Assembly: GCF_013373865.1 (NCBI RefSeq)
Contig: NC_050476.1
Span: 16,681,828 to 16,745,827 of the forward strand
Length of the DNA stretch: 64,000 bases
Direction of reading: 5' to 3'
Source: Monomorium pharaonis
Taxonomy: Eukaryota; Arthropoda; Insecta; Hymenoptera; Formicidae
Shown here: piece after piece, positions 1 through 12,004 of the stretch
How positions within the stretch are numbered: the stretch's first letter is position 1
How the letters are laid out: each line of letters begins with the position of its first letter
Program-made: the position numbers and the translations under genes
The notes under the pieces: generated by a model
Databases searched by the model: none
The model's input: only the letters and a program-made list of their open reading frames with translations
Told to the model about the DNA's origin: nothing

Positions 1-480
1 TTACTTTTAGAAAGGATTTTTTTATTACAATTATGTAACGACCCGCACAGTTATTGTTCCGTTTACAAAATATTAGTCCACAATTAGTACGCGGTATTCT
101 CTGCTTCACTAATGCTTCACTAATCCGCCTCGCCACCACCTAAGGCCGCCAGCATCTCAGATACTACGCCGAGCACCGCTGAGTGCCATCGAATACTTTT
201 TCTCCTTCTCTGTCTTTCTAATAACCGACTTGCGACAGACGCGACGAGAGCGGCCGAGCCGGCCGGAGATTCAAGGTAAGTTAGTCCATTTCCCTACGGA
301 CTAATTTAGGGTCTTTGACCCGGCTAAATCATGGTACTGTGACCCTCTGCTTGGGTCGGATATCCAATTGGGGACTTAGAAAAAAAAGAAGAAGAGACTT
401 GAAGTACATACGCGACCGACTTGGGCGCTCGGCGGAGCACCCGAAATGCTGGCGGCCCAAAACTTGCACCACTGGTTTTG
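1..480. other. GC-richer leader-like segment, no ORF of note
   Basis: Positions 120-290 are GC-rich compared with the flanks and end in a perfect 5' splice donor (AAG|GTAAGT, GT at 276-277). No long ORF starts here. It could be a non-coding first exon or the edge of a repeat. A poly-purine stretch follows at 380-400. Confidence 0.25.
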
Positions 481-493
481 ACATCGACATCGG

Positions 494-561
<68 letters not shown>
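494..561. repeat. (GT)n microsatellite
   Basis: Pure GT dinucleotide run of about 34 units. The ORFs crossing it (CVCV and THTH peptides) are artefacts. Confidence 0.97.
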
Positions 562-562
<1 letters not shown>

Positions 563-609
563 GCTCGGTAGTTCGTCCGGTGCAAAGATTTTCCGGAGTT
601 ATTCAATAT

Positions 610-665
610 GATTCAATACGTCTAAGGGCTAGGGCTAATTTCACCAATCACGGTTAGACAAACCG
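610..665. repeat. Relic end of the TAAGGGCCGATTTCACC MITE family
   Basis: The stretch with GGGCTAATTTCACCAATC, followed by a CGGTTA motif, resembles the terminal inverted repeat of the complete element at 10,603-11,021. No partner end is seen nearby, so it is a truncated copy. Confidence 0.4.
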
Positions 666-1435
666 TTAAAATTATCAGAAGGAAAATAGATGTGAATACT
701 TTTGTTACGTACGCGTGAACATATTAACCCTTTAAGGACCAAATAGACACTTTTTCTATGCAATTTTATTGCCATAATTTCTTATGTTAAAGCGAAAAAA
801 ATGTATTAAGGTTATTTCTTATATTTTCGGGATTGCTCTCTTTCAGATGCAGTCGTCAGAATTTTGAAAATTCCATTTGTTTAAAAGTTACTGCTCGATG
901 CTTCAACAAGAAATTGAAATTTTTACAAATTGTTTTTCATAAATTTATAATTTACTATCATTTATAGTTTTTGAAAATCACCGAAACGTGGATATATCGC
1001 GTCCTATACCTTTAAGCTTTCGAAAGGCATACCGCATTTTTTTACATCATAATGGTGAAAACCAACTGGAGACGAATAAGTGGATATTTCTCGAATTTCT
1101 AAAAATTTAAAACAATGGAATGCGACGAACAATAGAGGAATATTGATTTCTTATTTGGTTTCCGATGGTACCGGGTTCCAATCAATATCAGCGACAGTAT
1201 TGATCGAACATAGGGTTACACTCTAAAACAAAACATTAAAAAAAAAACAAAAATGTTCTTTAACTCTCCGTCTGTACACTGATCCCAAAAGGAAACAAGC
1301 AAAATTTTTTACTTGTGCAGGTACAAAACTGGTGATAGGTAAAGCTTGGCTCCCTTTCCTAAAAAAACTTAGTAATAGTAGGTACTCATACCCAAAAGGA
1401 CGCTTCGATTCGACTCTTGTTGTTAAAACGGCATA
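666..1435. other. AT-rich, no gene seen
   Basis: All frames are densely stopped. I see no splice-supported exon, tRNA or clear inverted repeat. Confidence 0.5.
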
Positions 1436-1439
1436 ATCC

Positions 1440-1625
1440 CAGAGAATATAAAACTATCAGAAAGACATCTTTAAGGCGTCTTATGACCCGATTTAAGACG
1501 TTTTAAGACGTCTAAAAGACGTTTAATTTTTTTTATTTATGACGTTTTATAGACGTCCTATTTTATCAAATTTATGACATCTGTGAGACGTCTTATATAA
1601 AAATTATTTTAGACATCTCTGGCGG
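1440..1625. repeat. AGACGTC-rich inverted-repeat element
   Basis: Many copies of AAGACGT, AGACGTC and GACGTTTT lie on both sides of an AT-rich centre. A similarly AGACGTC-rich block occurs at 21,236-21,470, which suggests one short TIR family. Confidence 0.45.
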
Positions 1626-2079
1626 AAAAATTTCTACAAAATTCTAAAAAACTACAAAAATTTAGAAAATAAGTGTTCCAAATCTAGCATTTTTTTATAG
1701 TCTCTACAATAAGATTTATATTACATTATAATAAAAATACAAAACAATAAATAGAAACAAATTAATTGAATACAATGCCATAGGCAATAAATAAATAAAG
1801 TAAGTTAGAAGTACGTGAATAAATGAATTAGATTTATTAAAGATAGATAAATGCTTATTCAAAAATAAAATAAAAAGAGCAACAGTAAAGCAAGGCTCTT
1901 GAAAGTTAAACAACGAAAGCAAAGAAAATTTGAAAAAAATGTAGCATAAGAATAGAGAGCCGCAGCAACGCGTGGCAGGGCATAGCTAGTATTTAATATT
2001 TTAATAAAATTGCAACAAATTTTTCCGTCCCACTTTGCAGACTGCGGACTGTCGGATACCTATTTATATAATATCCGGT

Positions 2080-2222
2080 GTGGTTAAAAAATTTGATGCA
2101 AGCATATAATGGCTGTATTCTAAAATTCACTGTTTGTACTGAAAATGTATAGTATACATAATGTGAACTATAGATTTTCAGTGCTTGCAATATAATTTGG
2201 AATACAGCCAAAATGTAACCAC
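2080..2222. mobile_element. Small palindromic MITE
   Basis: The arms TGGCTGTATTCTAAAATT and AATTTGGAATACAGCCA face each other, within GTGGTTAAA and TGTAACCAC outer flanks. The element is about 140 bp and non-coding. Confidence 0.55.
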
Positions 2223-2390
2223 AGCATCATGCAACATTTCACACAACCATTCACAATACAATTTTATACATACACGCGCGTATATAAATATATAATGCAT
2301 TAGAACACGTATTCACTCACATAACAATTCGCTAAATTTTGCATACACGCACACAACTTATATAAATAAAAAAAATTTCACTTACATCAC

Positions 2391-2812
2391 TTCTCAGATG
2401 TAATATGTCCCGCTCTTGCTAAGAGTTCACATCTTTTCCTCCAATATTATGTCAATCTGAAGGCATGCCTTGCTTCTTACACGGAAAGCATGACTTCTTC
2501 AGAATTGATGATTTATTAGAGTAGAGAAGAATCCTGTTTATCTTATGATACAAACACTCATACTTTACAAACAACATACAAAACATACAAAAATATTCAC
2601 AACACTAAAATTCTTCTCAGATGCGATATGTCCCGCTCTTGCTAAGACTTCGCATCTTTTCCTCCGATATTATGTCAACCTGAAGGCATGCCTTGCTTCT
2701 TACATGGAAAGCATGACTTCTTCAGAATTAATGTTTTATCAGAGTAGAGAAGAGTCCTACCTATCTCATGATATAAACTAAACACTCACACTTTTACAAA
2801 AAACTATTACTT
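2391..2812. repeat. Tandem duplication, unit about 222 bp
   Basis: The block beginning TTCTCAGATG (about 2,393) and running through ATATGTCCCGCTCTTGC, GGCATGCCTTGCTTCT and AGCATGACTTCTTCAG is repeated from about 2,615 with few differences. It has no coding capacity. Confidence 0.8.
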
Positions 2813-2829
2813 CATAACATCACACACAT

Positions 2830-4030
2830 ACATACCAATTCTGTACATAAATTATATATACACACGCAATAGACGCACAATACACAATCAATCTATACAT
2901 ATACAGCAATTTTATACATAAATTTTATTTATCTATATATAATATACACGCATATACATCCACAAACACACATATTACACCAAAAATATTATTAACTCAT
3001 ATTTTGTTTAACCGAACATTTATAATCTGCTAACATTTATAATCTGCGTTTCCTGCCTAGTTTTTCATTTTTATACGTTTCTCGCGTGCACTTAATGTTA
3101 TTAATATCTGCCATTTCACACTTAAGTACACTGTCATCTTCCGCAAAAAGTAATTTATTTTTTGTTCACATCACAACGTAATAGTTTTAGCAGCGACAAC
3201 GCGAACTAAAGTTTTAATAAAATCTACTTGATGTTCAAGCACTTTAACGCGGTTTAAATATAAACATATTAAAAAAAAATTTAAAGTTAATATTAAAATA
3301 ACAATAATATTTAAAAGTATAAACATTAATTGACATAGAGTTAAATTTATGCAATAAATTAAATTAAAAATAATATAGTTAAAAACAATAAAATAAGAAA
3401 TATATACAACAGGGCAAATTACATATTTATATGAGAAAAACTCTTAAGATAAAATTTGTTTGATTCTGAGAGTATTACGAAACTTATTATTTTACTTTAA
3501 ATAGTCATATCAATTATCTTGGTTTTATTTTTAACAAAATGTCGATTCTTATACAGATTATTTAAAATTATATATAATATTTTTAAAATTAAAATTTTAA
3601 ATTAAAAAAAATTACATTTTAATTAAAAATTAAGTTTATAAATATATAAAATATTATTTTTATGCTAAAATATTTCCTTTATTATTTTTTTCTTATAAAA
3701 ATTTAATTTCAGAAGAATTAAATAAAGTAAATGGATATATTCATTATTAATATATATATGTTAATTTTTTTAAAAGTTTTTATATGTACAAAACTACTTT
3801 AAATTAAAAATTATATGCAACATTTACTGAATTCATCGAAAGAGATTAATAACTTTATTAACTTTTTACTTTATAACTTTTTTTCAAAAATATTTAAAAA
3901 ATAAAAATTTTTTAATAAAACAAAAAGTAGCAATTACATATAAAAAATAATAAATATAAGAGAGATAGAATTAGGCATAATTAATTGGTTCCGCCGTGCC
4001 TCCGAAAGGACTCCAAAAAAAGCAGATAAT
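2830..4030. other. Very AT-rich, no gene seen
   Basis: This is nearly pure A/T sequence with long homopolymers and CA-rich stretches. No ORF or inverted repeat can be supported. Confidence 0.5.
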
Positions 4031-4035
4031 ATTAA

Positions 4036-4335
4036 AGTAGTGTAAAATTATTAGTGTTTTTTTTTATATTTAACATGGCTGTTTTTCTTTTAAAAAATGC
4101 AAAATATTGGTAGCATTATTAGTTAGTATTAATATTGTAAAAAGATTACGTCTATAAACTATGATGTCTAAACTATGATGTCTAAACAATACTGAAATAA
4201 TGTAAAATTATTAATGTGTTTTTTTTCAATATTTAACTCGGCTGTTTTTCTTTAAAAATGCACAAATTTGCAATATTAGTAACATTATCAGTTAGTTTTA
4301 ATATTATAGAAATATTGCATCTATACTGTAATGTA
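4036..4335. repeat. Tandem duplication, unit about 162 bp
   Basis: GTAAAATTATTA(G/A)TG, GGCTGTTTTTCTT and GTTAGT(A/T)TTAATATT occur in the same order twice, at about 4,036 and 4,198. The short unit AACTATGATGTCT is also doubled between them. Confidence 0.65.
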
Positions 4336-4680
4336 AACGTGGAAAATAGCACATCGATAACAATATTATATTGAAATGTATTGCGATTAAAATATGGTTT
4401 ATAAAGTTATATATTTTATAATATATATAAATTAACTGAAAATAATTATTGACAATTGCAATATATACAGCAGTGGTTAAAAATTAATACTTGATCTCTT
4501 TTTTGCCACACTTACAATACCACTTACAATAAAAATGCACTCATTGATCTCTGTTTAAGTTATTGTATTCAAAATGATAATATATTTGATAACGAATAAA
4601 TATTTAGAAAACTACTTTAAAATACGTATAAAATATGTATGAAATATTCAAACAAGAAATTAATTTGACCACGAGTTATT

Positions 4681-7600
4681 TTATCGTTGCTCAATAATAA
4701 GGTGTACATGGCCTCTTACTGTAAGACCGGCACTTCTTTCGTTAAAACAAAGTGGGACCCTAGTCCGGGAATGAAATTTGAATCTGTATTTGGCCAGAAG
4801 ACAAATCAGTACGACTTTTACTTGTGCATACCCAAATCGTTCACCTGAAAATTAATTAACACATGATACTTTTAAGACTTTGTGTGTGTGTAAGTCATAA
4901 TTTTTCACATTCAATTTTTTACAGTGTTTCAAGATACTCATGAGCATCAGTATTATTAAATTACATTACAGTTTTAGTTGAAGACTAAATGTTTCAAAAT
5001 CAATGAATATGTGATATGTAGTTCACATTAGCGCTGCCAATTTTGAAGATCTACGGCCGGTATTCATAGTCGAATATTATTTCGAGATCATCTCAATCAA
5101 TGTCTTAAAATGTTAATACGACTCTGTGATTGGTTGATAGCATTTTAAGACAGTATTTAAGATGATCTTAAATATAAAAACCGACAATGAATACCGGACT
5201 ACAACCAAACTATGTTTATGGAATTGAAAAAGAACTAAAGGCAAGAATTAATTATATTATAGACTCACAAGGAAACCTCGCAAACCCGAAAATTCTGATA
5301 AAACTTGGCATAAATGTAGAGGAGGTAAATACATAAATTTAGAAATTTTTTGTTTGGACTTATAAACGGTTTAAAGGATTGAAACCACCCTTTAAAAGTT
5401 GAGGGTTTTTGCCTTTTTTCGATGTATCTCGTAAACAAAATATCAAAAGATGTTTTATACAAAAGTTTTACAGCATAAATACTTCTATTTAACTATTCTA
5501 TTCATTTTTTGAAAAAAATTGTTTTTGAAAAATATTTTTTTGTATAAAATATTTTTTAATATCTCGTTTAATTTACGAGATATATCAAGAAAAAGCAAAA
5601 ATGTCTTTACCTTTAAAGGGTGGTTTCAATCCTTTAAACCGTTTATAAGCCCAAACAAAAAATTCTAAATTCAGGTATTTACCCCCTTTACATTTATTAC
5701 ACAACAAAAGTTAAAAATAAAATTTTAAAAATGTAAACGTGTGTCTTTTAAACTAGAAAATGTCCTATCAGATAATATAAGAGTAATACTGTTTAATTTT
5801 GTAATAATTAATGATTTTGCATAATATATTCAAAAATAAACATCTGAGAAATTAAGAGACGATATGTAATATATATATATACATATAAGGTATTAATAAA
5901 TTAATTTATATTCTTACCAATGCATTTTCGTGGGCCTTCCCCGAATGGTAAATATGCGTACGGATGTCTCTTTGCTATCTCGTCCTTATTGAATCGTTCA
6001 GGATCAAATTTATCTGGGTCCGGATATATAGATGGATCTCGATGCAGTCCAAGCACCGGTACAGTAATTAATGTCCCCTTTGGCACACGAATATTTGTCG
6101 TCGGTAAGTCTAATTCCTCGGTACAAACACGATTCATCATTGGAAGAGGTGGATATTTTCTCATAGTTTCTGTCATATTTAAACAAAGTATGAACAAAGT
6201 ATAAAAATTGTATATCTGAATACAATGCAATATATTTACCATTTATTATTTTATGCAGATATATCATTTCGTTCATTGCGTCGTAAGACAGATCGTTATG
6301 CTTTTTCAATATTTCGTCAATTTCCTCGCGAACTTTATCTTGTATATCTTGATGTTGAGCTAATTCATATAAAGCGAATGTCGCGGTCGTCGAGGAGCTT
6401 TCAAAACCAGCTGCGATAAAAACAAAACTTTGCGCAGCAGCTTCCAACATGGTGATCTTCTTTGTGGTTCCTAATAAAATAAAATTATATATGTATATAA
6501 AAAAATATTAATATAAAAGTATACATAAAATATGTGTATTAACCTGACATATTGATAGTTTCATTATCGTCATCGTCAATGTAACCTTTTTCCATTAGTT
6601 GTATGAGTAGATTCATAAAATCATTTTTAATAATATTATGAGTTTGCCTATATTTTACATTCTCTCTGAACACATTTATATAAAAATTGGAGATACATTT
6701 GTCAATGAGTGGGATAGAAAAAAGGTCCATAATTTTTGGCATGAACATTAACAAAGCAATCCAAATTGGATTTAGCTTAAAAATTTTTTTTCCCTGGACA
6801 AAGTAATCGCTAGATAGATCCTGAATGCAGTTGGATTCGATACCAAAAGCAGTTGACATAATTACATCTATTGAATACCTATTAATAAAAATTAAATATT
6901 AAAAAACGTATATCTTTCTGAGCTAACACTGAGAAAAAAATTTACTAAGAAACAAAAAATGCGTGTCCAGTTGTATGCAAACGCATGATTTTCTAAAATT
7001 AAAGAAAATATTTTGTCTTTTAGTAAATATTTTTCTCAGTGTATACACATTTACTAAAAAATAAAATATTTTCTTTAATTTTAGAAAATCATGCGTTGCA
7101 TACAACTTGACACGCATTTATTGTTTTTTAGTAAATTTTTTTCTCAGTGCAGTGTGTAAATAATGCAATGTATTTTGTACTATTTCATACATACAATTAG
7201 ATATAGATATTTCGAATAGAAAAAGAAAATCAATAGTTTTTAAGCAAATTGATCAATTGAGCAATGTAATTGGTCAATTTTGTTTCCATTCGAAAACTTG
7301 TTGATGCAATTTCGAGTATCACACAAGAGACTTTTAAAATTATTTGTACTAGTAATCAACCAAATACGAATTTATGAATTATGTTTTGTTCTAAAAATAT
7401 AATTTTACAAAATTATTTTTCGTCGAACAATAGTTCATAAATTAAAAAAAAACTGTGTTTTAATGCTATTATTTTCTATTTCTAATGTTCTAATGTAATA
7501 ATAACTTTATTTTCAATTTTATAAGAATTTTGTCATCATCGTACTAGTAGTTATAATAGTTTAAATAAGTTTTTTTTAAACAATTTACCTTGCTAATATA

Positions 7601-9223
7601 TTTTTTATCTCGATGGATTCTCCCATCTGTGCTTTACTTTCTAGATTCTTTAAAAGTTTTCCGCTACATTTCTTCAAGATCGGAAACATCTGCTTTATTC
7701 TTCCCGTAGTAAAAGTAGGTGTTATTTTGGCACGTAACTTTCGCCATTTTTTTCCAGGTAAAAAAAATAAATTGGCAGACAATGGATCAATATTTTCGTT
7801 GGTATACATCCCACGATCATGGAAACTTGTAAATTCTTTTGTTAATACCGTTCGAATAAGATCCAAGTCGGCAATCACCAAGATGGGTTTAAAAAATGCA
7901 TAAATTCCAAAAACCCGATGATCCTTATATTTCATGTATAGATCACGCAAAAATACACCTGTCGACAAATTTACTTAATTTACTTAATTACTTTTGCATT
8001 TTTATTATAAACAGAAATGTAAATAAACATTATAAATTATTTATAAGTTTAAAAAGAAATTATAATAATGATATTAAAAAATAATTAAAAGATATGTATT
8101 TTTATGAAAACTTTTAATTATTTTTACAGAAAACAATTGTTTTACATAATTTTGTATTGCAAAAAAAACTAACACACAAAATAATAAAATTTTTCGTAGA
8201 ATATACATACATATATGTACATAATCTTAATTTATATGTTTCTATTAAACTTCGTGTTTGTTAAGTATTTATTATTATTAATTTTATCATTTTAACCCTT
8301 TCGTGTTTTTTGAATATACATATCCTACTTACAAAATTTATCATAACTTTTAAACAGATAGTTCTTCCGTCCTGGCTGTTTTCAAAGAAAAAATTCAAGC
8401 TAAATGTATAAAATATATAATGTAACCATATATGTAATACTCCTATATTGCTAACGTCCTTTGAAAGCTGTAAGATAGCACGGTGCAGATGTATATACTC
8501 GCTCTCTCCCGTTGGTTACATTTTGCGTTGTGCGCATGCGTTGGCTCTCTCTCAAACGACCAATGGCATACTTTTTATCTTACATAGGCATCGCAAGCGA
8601 TGATAAAATGACTAAAGCCAAAAATAGCCACAAACGTCTTACATTGGCACGTATAATCGTAGATATTAATACGCATATACATACCTGGATTTTTCTCTTG
8701 GTTTTTTTCCTCTTCACTAATAACATAATAACATAGCACAGTTATAAGCAGCTGCTGCCGGTTTTTTTTAATCGTAATTAATTTATATATTGTATTTATA
8801 TATCGCTTGCGACGCCTGTGTAAAAGTATACCATTAGTCGTTTGAGAGAGAGCTAACGCATACGCGCAACGCAAAATGTAACCAACGGAAGAAAGACACG
8901 AGTATATACGTCTGCACCGTGCTATCTTAGGACGTTAGCAATATAGGAGTATTACATATATGAATGTAACATATAAATTTGTACACAAAAAATTAAATTT
9001 TATTATATATTTACATTATATGTGAGAGAATATTGTAACAAATATTAAAGATACCTATTTGTATTTTTCCAGTAATAAATGATGAAACATTTCCAGTTGG
9101 TACGGTAGGTTTAACATAAAAAACACCTTTCTTGTACCAAAAATTGAAAATTACATACTTATAATAAATATATATAATGCTCAAGGCAATGATAAAAATC
9201 CCAATTAATTCCGCAAGTACCAT
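4681..9223 (-). CDS. Cytochrome P450, CYP6-like (clan 3), six exons
   Basis: Microsomal monooxygenase that would oxidise lipophilic substrates such as toxins or hydrocarbons using cytochrome P450 reductase. Exons (minus strand): 9,223-9,055; 7,958-7,589; 6,878-6,544; 6,470-6,240; 6,169-5,918; 4,844-4,681. All junctions are GT/AG with matching phases, giving 506 codons without a break, the normal P450 length. Residues 1-20 form an ER membrane anchor (MVLAELIGIFIIALSI). The I-helix motif AGFESSSTT lies near 312-320. The K-helix ExxR (ETMR, 369-372) spans the exon 4/5 junction. FDPERF follows, then the haem loop FGEGPRKCIG with Cys451. The last exon (GERFGYAQVKV...) supplies the C-terminus. The start ATG directly precedes the anchor. 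Introns 1, 2 and 5 hold MITEs. Subfamily placement (CYP6AS-like) is from resemblance only. Confidence 0.93.
5054..5200. mobile_element. MITE, GGCCGGTATTCATAG family, copy 1
   Basis: Ends GGCCGGTATTCATAGTCG and GAATACCGGAC are inverted. It lies in intron 5 of the P450. Related copies are at 13,522-13,681 and 16,969-17,125. Confidence 0.65.
5267..5705. mobile_element. Palindromic MITE, ACAAGGGAACC family, copy 1
   Basis: The left arm (ACAAGGAAACCTCGC, then ACTTGGCATAAATGTAG, then AACGGTTTAAAGGATTGAAA) is mirrored on the right up to about 5,705, where the terminus is lost. It is in P450 intron 5. Better copies are at 21,753-21,976 and 33,631-34,148. Confidence 0.75.
6927..7149. mobile_element. 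Palindromic MITE (CACTGAGAAAAAAATTTA ends)
   Basis: About 100 bp arms are nearly exact reverse complements: CACTGAGAAAAAAATTTA at the left and TAAATTTTTTTCTCAGTG at the right, with TGCGTTGCATACAACTTG-type inner repeats. It is located in P450 intron 2. Confidence 0.85.
8427..8962. mobile_element. MITE with about 150 bp terminal inverted repeats
   Basis: CATATATGTAATACTCC at 8,427 is mirrored by GGAGTATTACATATATG ending at 8,962. The inverted match continues through GCACGGTGCAGA, GTTGGTTACATTTTGCG and GAGAGAGAGC(T/C)AACGCAT. It is in intron 1 of the P450. Confidence 0.85.
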
Positions 9224-9360
9224 CGTAAATCTGAAACAAAATATATTTTACTATACAAAGAAATAACTTAAATATGTATACATATCATCACAGGACACGA
9301 TAATGGCCTAGTTTACATCATCAAAACCTTGGTATGCGTATAAAGTTTGGTGCGCACCAA

Positions 9361-10566
9361 CCCAGGCAACCAGCTGACGTCGAAATGACGTAAATTTACG
9401 TGATTTTTGTCACTAATTGGTGACTATGACCTAAAACTGACGTTATTTTAAACGTCATAACAATCACGTCAGTATATACGTCATAAGTATACGTTATATA
9501 TGACGTAACTATTGGTCTTTGGAGTTACGTCAGTTAGAAAAGGTAAATAAGACGTCATAATGACGTTATTTAAATGACGTCCCTGATGAAAATATTATAT
9601 TACTAAAATTTTTACTGAAAATTTCTTTCAATTGACCCCTTTTCACTAAAATTCAGTAAGATTCGTTAAATTTAATTAAAATTAATTAAAATTTATTAAG
9701 GTTTCTTTAACATTCATTAAAATTTATATAATTTATTTTTTTGTTAAATAACACTAAAGTAAATTTAATGAATTTTATAAAATTTTAATGAATTAAATGA
9801 GTTTTAATGAATTTTAATGAATTTTATACATGAGTTTTAATAAATTTTAATGAATTTAATAAATTTTATAAAATTTTAATGAATTAAATGAGTTTTAATA
9901 AATTTTAATAAATTTAATAAATTTCAATGAAATGGGTCAATTGAAAAAGATTTTCAATAAGATATTTCCATTAGGGGTTATTACACGGTATAGAACACGG
10001 TTTTGTTAAAAAATTGTGTATATTATGTATTATGCGTAAATATTTCATACATTTTCAGACGTCAAGTTACTACAAGTTTCATGTTTCTGACAACTATTGA
10101 ACTGATCTATAACAAATATGTATTCATGAGCATCAAGTGTTCATGGATCATCACGAAGTGCTAGGTTGCGAACGATGTTCGAAGTCAAGCAACGTCGACG
10201 GCGGTTCAGAGTTGGATGGGTGACCGCGGAAGTTAGGCAATCCCCCAGTATAACGTGGCTTGTTGAGAAACAACGTAAATTTTTTTTTTACATTATAATT
10301 ATGTTATTTCGATATTTTCACAATGCAAGTATACTGCATATATAGGACATGTGCTCAAATATTTTCTAAAATGTCAAAATAACGGCGATTTTTACTACCT
10401 GGGATAGTCATAAAAATGACGTAAGTAAACGTCATTAACCTGACGTCATTTTTGACGAGACAAACTCACGTCGTCATTACGTCAATTTGACGTCATAAAC
10501 TGACGTCGAACGGGTCAAAAACTGACGTTATATTCACGTCATTTCGACGTCAGCTGGTTGCCTGGG
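9361..10566. mobile_element. 1.2 kb TIR element packed with TGACGT half-sites
   Basis: CCCAGGCAACCAGCTGACGT at 9,361 is exactly inverted at 10,566. Each arm extends inward for 150-250 bp as irregular TGACGT/ACGTCA repeats. An inner pair of arms (TTTCAATTGACCC near 9,627 and GGGTCAATTGAAA near 9,932) flanks an AT-rich core of TTAATGAATTTTAAT-type repeats. A 5S-rRNA-like stretch lies between core and right arm. No transposase ORF is present. Confidence 0.8.
10125..10265 (+). repeat. 5S rRNA-like sequence, copy 1
   Basis: GAAGTCAAGCAACGTCGACG, then GCGGTTCAGAGTTGGATGGG, then TGACCGCGGAAG follow the order of the 3' half of animal 5S rRNA, including the internal control region (AAGTTAAGCAACGTCG and GGATGGGTGACC in the known gene). 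The 5' part diverges and ATCAAGTGTTCATGGATCATC precedes it, shared with copy 2. This fits a 5S-derived SINE (SINE3-like) or pseudogene, not a working 5S gene. Confidence 0.7.
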
Positions 10567-10602
10567 AAAGGATTAGTATGGGCGCGTTTACATCGAATGT
10601 AC

Positions 10603-11021
10603 TAAGGGCCGATTTCACCAACTCCGGTTACCTTAACCGGCCGGTTATTCCATTAGAATTGACCAATCGTATTTGTCGTTAAGCAAAATTAACAAATGCG
10701 ATTGGTCAATTCCAATGGAATAACCAACTGGTTAAGGTTAGAGATACTATAACAGAGATTCGCCAATGTGTCGTCTTGGGGTAAAACCGGATATCGGATA
10801 TGACGTTTTCGATGGCGGTTTACTCTGTTTTCTTTTGACAGGTGACAGGTGACAGGTTAGATCGGCTAGGCTTTCTCTGTCAGTTATATCTATCTTTCTC
10901 TCTCATACTTCCGGTTATACCCCAAGCGACGGGAGCCAATCAGAAATCGTTAACGCATTGGCGAATCTCTGTTATAGTATCTCTAGTTAAGGTAACCGGA
11001 GTTGGTGGAAATCGGCCCTTA
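10603..11021. mobile_element. MITE with TAAGGGCCGATTTCACC ends
   Basis: TAAGGGCCGATTTCACCAAC at the left is mirrored by GTTGGTGGAAATCGGCCCTTA at the right. Internal pairs include ACCGGAGTTGGT and GAGATACTATAACAGAGATTCGCC with its complement. The core contains GACAGGTGACAGGTGACAGG, a short triplet repeat. Confidence 0.85.
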
Positions 11022-11130
11022 GTGTTATGTCCGGATCTAGGGGATTTTCTTTTTACGTTGCGTCGCGACGCTTTGGTCGCCTGACCGGGGCTCTTCTTTT
11101 TGAGTTTCGGGCAGTCCGCTTACACTGAGG

Positions 11131-11288
11131 ATGCGGTCCCATGAAACGAATTATGCGGAAGCGGAACAAGCGGATCACCAATCACAGGACCGTTTCGACG
11201 GAATCTTTGAAAGAGTTCTATTAGATTGATCCCGCGATTGGTGATCCGCTCGTTCCGCTTCCGCATAATCCGCTCCATGAGATCGCAC
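11131..11288. mobile_element. Short palindromic MITE
   Basis: AATTATGCGGAAGCGGAAC and AGCGGATCACCAATC on the left are mirrored by GATTGGTGATCCGCT and GTTCCGCTTCCGCATAAT on the right. Outer ends are TGCGGTCCCATG and CATGAGATCGCAC. Confidence 0.75.
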
Positions 11289-11413
11289 CTTGACTTTACC
11301 CAGGCGACAGTTCGTTACCGATGGAAAATCTTGTAGGCTTATAGTTAATGTAATTATGATATAGTTATAATTACGTATAAGAGATCTGTTTGTACATATA
11401 TTTTACGAATGTA

Positions 11414-11637
11414 CTGGTGAAAATGTAAAATCGGAGCGTAAGTCGAATTAAAGGGAGAGTAATAGAAGCGTTAACAAACATTCTACGAAGCGTAAATTGG
11501 AACAATGAAATGTAAAAGAAGTGTTAACGCTTCTTTTACATTTCATTGTTCCAATTTACACTTCGTAGAATGTTTGTTAACGCTTCTATTACTCTCCCTT
11601 TAATTCGACTTACGCTCCGATTTTACATTTTCACCAG
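11414..11637. repeat. Near-perfect 224 bp palindrome
   Basis: The sequence from CTGGTGAAAATGTAAAATCG to CGATTTTACATTTTCACCAG reads almost identically on both strands about a centre near 11,525, with only isolated mismatches and almost no loop. It is a MITE whose arms meet, or a recent inverted duplication. Confidence 0.9.
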
Positions 11638-11639
11638 GG

Positions 11640-12000
11640 TATAATATATGGTATTATTGTGGGTACGGATAAGTATATGAATCATCTTACATGTTTCTAT
11701 ATAAAAAACTGTCATAATTTTATTATGAACAATATGTTATGATTTCTTACAACTTTAATATTTAATCTACGAGTACAATACTACAAAATTTTAACTGAGA
11801 AAATTATGTTGTTATTAAAGTACAAACACTTCATATATTTCACTTATTACAAAAGGATGTATAAAATTTATAAATGCAAGTAATCGCTGTAAATGTTCTA
11901 TAATAATACATAAACAAATACCACATACATGTACATGTTTTATACGTATCTATTAATAAAATAATGTATGGTATTAATTATTATTAAGTGTCAACGGGGT
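11640..12000. other. AT-rich spacer, nothing seen
   Basis: No ORF, splice-supported exon or clear repeat was recognised. Confidence 0.5.
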
Positions 12001-12004
12001 TCCC

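Noticed and set aside
315..657. ORFs rich in CV or TH across 494-561
   Set aside because: Products of a GT microsatellite in three frames.
10125..10265. Functional 5S rRNA gene
   Set aside because: The 5' half diverges, there is no T-run terminator at the right distance, and it sits inside a TIR element.
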